From positions 28,751,592 through 28,815,591 of the forward strand of contig NC_089314.1 of assembly GCF_036669915.1 (NCBI RefSeq): a stretch of DNA of 64,000 nucleotides, given 5' to 3'. Below the pieces are notes generated by a model. The model worked only from the letters and a program-made list of their open reading frames with translations, did not search any database and had not been told where the DNA came from. Of the stretch, positions 60,881 to 64,000 are shown piece by piece (the first letter of the stretch is position 1; every line of letters begins with the position of its first letter). Source of the DNA: Pocillopora verrucosa (lineage: Eukaryota > Cnidaria > Anthozoa > Scleractinia > Pocilloporidae). Both the position numbers and the translations under genes were made by a program.

Positions 60881-63800
60881 TTAACCCTTTAAACCCTAAG
60901 AGCGACTAGTATCAAATTTCTCCCTACAGTACCACCCCTAAATCACATGTTAAGGTTATGAGAATAAAAGAGTGACCCCAAGAGTGACTAGTATCAAATT
61001 TCTCCCTACAGTACCACCGCTGAATCACATGTTAAGGTTATGAGAATAAAAGAATGACCCCAAGAGTGACTAGTATCAAATTTCTCCCTACAGTACCACC
61101 CCTAAGTCACATGTTAAGGTTATGAGAATAAAAGAGTGACCCCAAGAGTGACTAGTATCAAATTTCTCCCTACAGTACCACCCCTGAATCACATGTTAAG
61201 GTTATGAGAATAAAAGAGTGACCCCAAGAGTGACTAGTATCAAATTTCTCCCTACAGTACCACCCCTGAATCACATGTTAAGGTTATGAGAATAAAAGAG
61301 TGACCCCAAGAGTGACTAGTATCAAATTTCTCCCAACAGTACCACCCCTGAATCACATGTTAAGGTTATGAGAAAAAAAGGGTGACCCCAAGAGTGACTA
61401 GTATCAAATTTCTCCCTACAGTACCACCCCTGAATCACATGTTAAGGTTATGAGAATAAAAGAGTGACCCCAAGAGTGACTAGTATCAAATTTCTCCCTA
61501 CAGTACCACCCCTGAATCACATGTTAAGGTTATGAGAATAAAAGAGTGACCCCAAGAGTGACTAGTATCAAATTTCTCCTTACAGTACCACCCTTGAATC
61601 ACATGTTAAGGTTATGAGAATAAAAGGGTGACCCCAAAAGTGACTAGTATCAAATTTCTCCCTACAGTACCACCCCTGAATCACATGTTAAGGTTATGAG
61701 AATAAAAGAGTGACCCCAAGAGTGACTAGTATCAAATTTCTCCCTACAGTACCACCCCTGAATCACATGTTAAGGTTATGAGAATAAAAGAGTGACCCCA
61801 AGAGTGACTAGTATCAAATTTCTCCCTACAGTACCACCCCTGAATCACATGTTAAGGTTATGAGAATAAAAGAGTGACCCCAAGAGTGACTAGTATCAAA
61901 TTTCTCCCAACAGTACCACCCCTGAATCACATGTTAAGGTTATGAGAATAAAAGAGTGACCCCAAGAGTGACTAGTATCAAATTTCTCCCTACAGTACCA
62001 CCCCTGAATCACACGTTAAGGTTATGAGAATAAAAGAGTGACCCCAAGAGTGACTAGTATCAAATTTCTCCCAACAGTACCACCCCTAAGTCACATGTTA
62101 AGGTTATGAGAATAAAAGAGTGACCCCAAGAGTGACTAGTATCAAATTTCTCCCTACAGTACCACCCCTGAATCACATGTTAAGGTTATAAGAATAAAAG
62201 AATGACCCCAAGAGTGACTAGTATCAGATTTCTCCCAACAGTACCACCCCTGAATCACATGTTAAGGTTATAAGAATAAAAGAATGACCCCAAGAGTGAC
62301 TAGTATCAAATTTCTCCCCACAGTACCACCCCTAAATCACATGTTAAGGTTATGAGAATAAAAGAGTGACCCCAAGAGTGACTAGTATCAAATTTCTCCC
62401 TACAGTACCACCCCTGAATCACATGTTAAGGTTATGAGAATAAAAGAGTGACCCCAAGAGTGACTAGTATCAAATTTCTCCCAACAGTACCACCCCTGAA
62501 TCACGTGTTAAGGTTATGAGAATAAAAGAGTGACCCCAAGAGTGACTTGTATCAAATTTCTCCCAACAGTACCACCCCTAAGTCACATGTTAAGGTTATG
62601 AGAATAAAAGAGTGACCCCAAGAGTGACTAGTATCAAATTTCTCCCTACAGTACCACCCCTGAATCACATGTTAAGGTTATAAGAATAAAAGAATGACCC
62701 CAAGAGTGACTAGTATCAGATTTCTCCCAACAGTACCACCCCTGAATCACATGTTAAGGTTATAAGAATAAAAGAATGACCCCAAGAGTGACTAGTATCA
62801 AATTTCTCCCTACAGTACCACCCCTAAATCACATGTTAAGGTTATGAGAATAAAAGAGTGACCCCAAGAGTGACTAGTATCAAATTTCTCCCTACAGTAC
62901 CACCCCTGAATCACATGTTAAGGTTATGAGAATAAAAGAGTGACCCCAAGAGTGACTAGTATCAAATTTCTCCCTACAGTACCACCCCTGAATCACATGT
63001 TAAGGTTATGAGAATAAAAGAGTGACCCCAAGAGTGACTAGTATCAAATTTCTCCCTACAGTACCACCCCTGAATCACATGTTAAGGTTATGAGAATAAA
63101 AGAGTGACCCCAAGAGTGACTAGTATCAAATTTCTCCCTACAGTACCACCCCTGAATCACATGTTAAGGTTATGAGAATAAAAAAGTGACCCCAAGAGTG
63201 ACTTGTATCAAATTTCTCCCTACAGTACCACCCCTAAATCACATGTTAAGGTTATGAGAATAAAAGAGTGACCCCAAGAGTGACTAGTATCAAATTTCTC
63301 CCTACAGTACCACCCCTGAATCACATGTTAAGGTTATGAGAATAAAAGAGTGACCCCAAGAGTGACTAGTATCAAATTTCTCCCTACAGTACCACCCCTG
63401 AATCACACGTTAAGGTTATGAGAATAAAAGAGTGACCCCAAGAGTGACTAGTATCAAATTTCTCCCTACAGTACCACCCCTGAATCACATGTTAAGGTTA
63501 TGAGAATAAAAGAGTGACCCCAAGAGTGACTTGTATCACATTTCTCCCTACAGTACCACCCCTGAATCACATGTTAAGGTTATGAGAATAAAAGAGTGAC
63601 CCCAAGAGTGACTAGTATCAAATTTCTCCCTACAGTACCACCCCTGAATCACATGTTAAGGTTATGAGAATAAAAGAGTGACCCCAAGAGTGACTAGTAT
63701 CAAATTTCTCCCTACAGTACCACCCCTGAATCACATGTTAAGGTTATGAGAATAAAAGAGTGACCCCAAGAGTGACTTGTATCAAATTTCTCCCTACAGT

Positions 63801-64000
63801 ACCACCCCTGAATCACATGTTAAGGTTATGAGAATAAAAGAGTGACCCCAAGAGTGACTAGTATCGAATTTCTCCCTACAGTACCACCTCTGAATCACAC
63901 GTTATGGTCATGAGAATAGAGGAAACGATCACTAAAGAAAGAAGGTTAAGATTGGTAAACAAATTCTCCTCGTCAGCACCTAGGAAACGTATAGAGAGCA
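60881..64000 (+). repeat. 82-bp satellite array expanded inside a family 1 foldback element
   Basis: The element begins TTAACCCTTTAAACCCTAAG at 60881. The first unit starts agtg/agcgactagtatcaaatt at 60901, and units repeat at exactly 82-bp spacing: the same point falls at 60983, 62131 (15 units) and 63853 (36 units), so no indel has accumulated. Units contain ctccctacagtaccacccct, gaatcacatgttaaggttat and gagaataaaagagtgacccc and differ by a few substitutions (ccctacag/cccaacag, cctgaatc/cctaaatc/cctaagtc, ttatgag/ttataag). After the 36 full units the sequence leaves the repeat and continues as the normal element body (aacgatcac, caaattctcctcgtcagcac, ctaggaaacgtatagagagc). It is cut by the window end before the 3' terminus. 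Confidence 0.95.

Noticed and set aside
60881..64000. CRISPR-like array
   Set aside because: The repeats are directly adjacent 82-bp units without unique spacers, in a eukaryotic context and with transposon ends.

Overview
The window looks like nuclear DNA of an anthozoan cnidarian, most likely a stony coral. It is AT-rich with short GT-AG exons spread over long introns. It carries nematogalectin-type genes (collagen Gly-X-Y repeats joined to a SUEL/galactose-binding lectin domain), known from cnidarian stinging capsules. It also carries small foldback elements with TTAACCCTTTA-like ends of a kind common in coral genomes. The coral assignment is inference; no species call is made.

Layout. 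0-8 kb (minus strand): a decayed non-LTR reverse transcriptase, a tRNA-like SINE ending in an ATAC tail, one intact two-exon secreted phospholipase A2-like gene (1945-2670) and a second, disrupted copy (6566-7277) with two in-frame stops. 10.2-17.9 kb (plus): a complete 12-exon cytoplasmic dynein light intermediate chain gene (473 codons). 22.4-58.5 kb: a cluster of five SUEL-lectin genes, called A to E here. A (22443-26012, minus), B (36358-38801, plus) and C (45393-46959, plus) are signal peptide + Gly-X-Y + lectin. E (49362-49796, minus) is a lectin without collagen. D (52124-58510, plus) carries, between signal peptide and collagen, one 1194-codon exon coding an acidic Ser-Gly-rich proteoglycan-like region. 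60.9 kb to the end: a tandem array of 36 units of exactly 82 bp that grew inside a small foldback element.

A, B, C and D share a plan: a small signal-peptide exon, a collagen-coding exon and a terminal lectin exon, all joined in phase 0. In A, B and D the collagen segment has exactly 31 Gly-X-Y triplets. In Hydra, nematogalectin belongs to the nematocyst wall/tubule and works with minicollagens and non-sulfated chondroitin. The cluster is therefore probably a capsule-building locus. Gene D, and on a small scale gene C, suggest that lectin, collagen and a glycosaminoglycan-bearing core can be one polypeptide. That is the most interesting reading of this window, but it rests on sequence alone.

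The remaining DNA (about 26-35, 38.9-45.4, 47-49.4 and 58.5-60.9 kb) shows no convincing genes apart from one small unidentified open frame (35025-35333, minus) and several foldback repeats.
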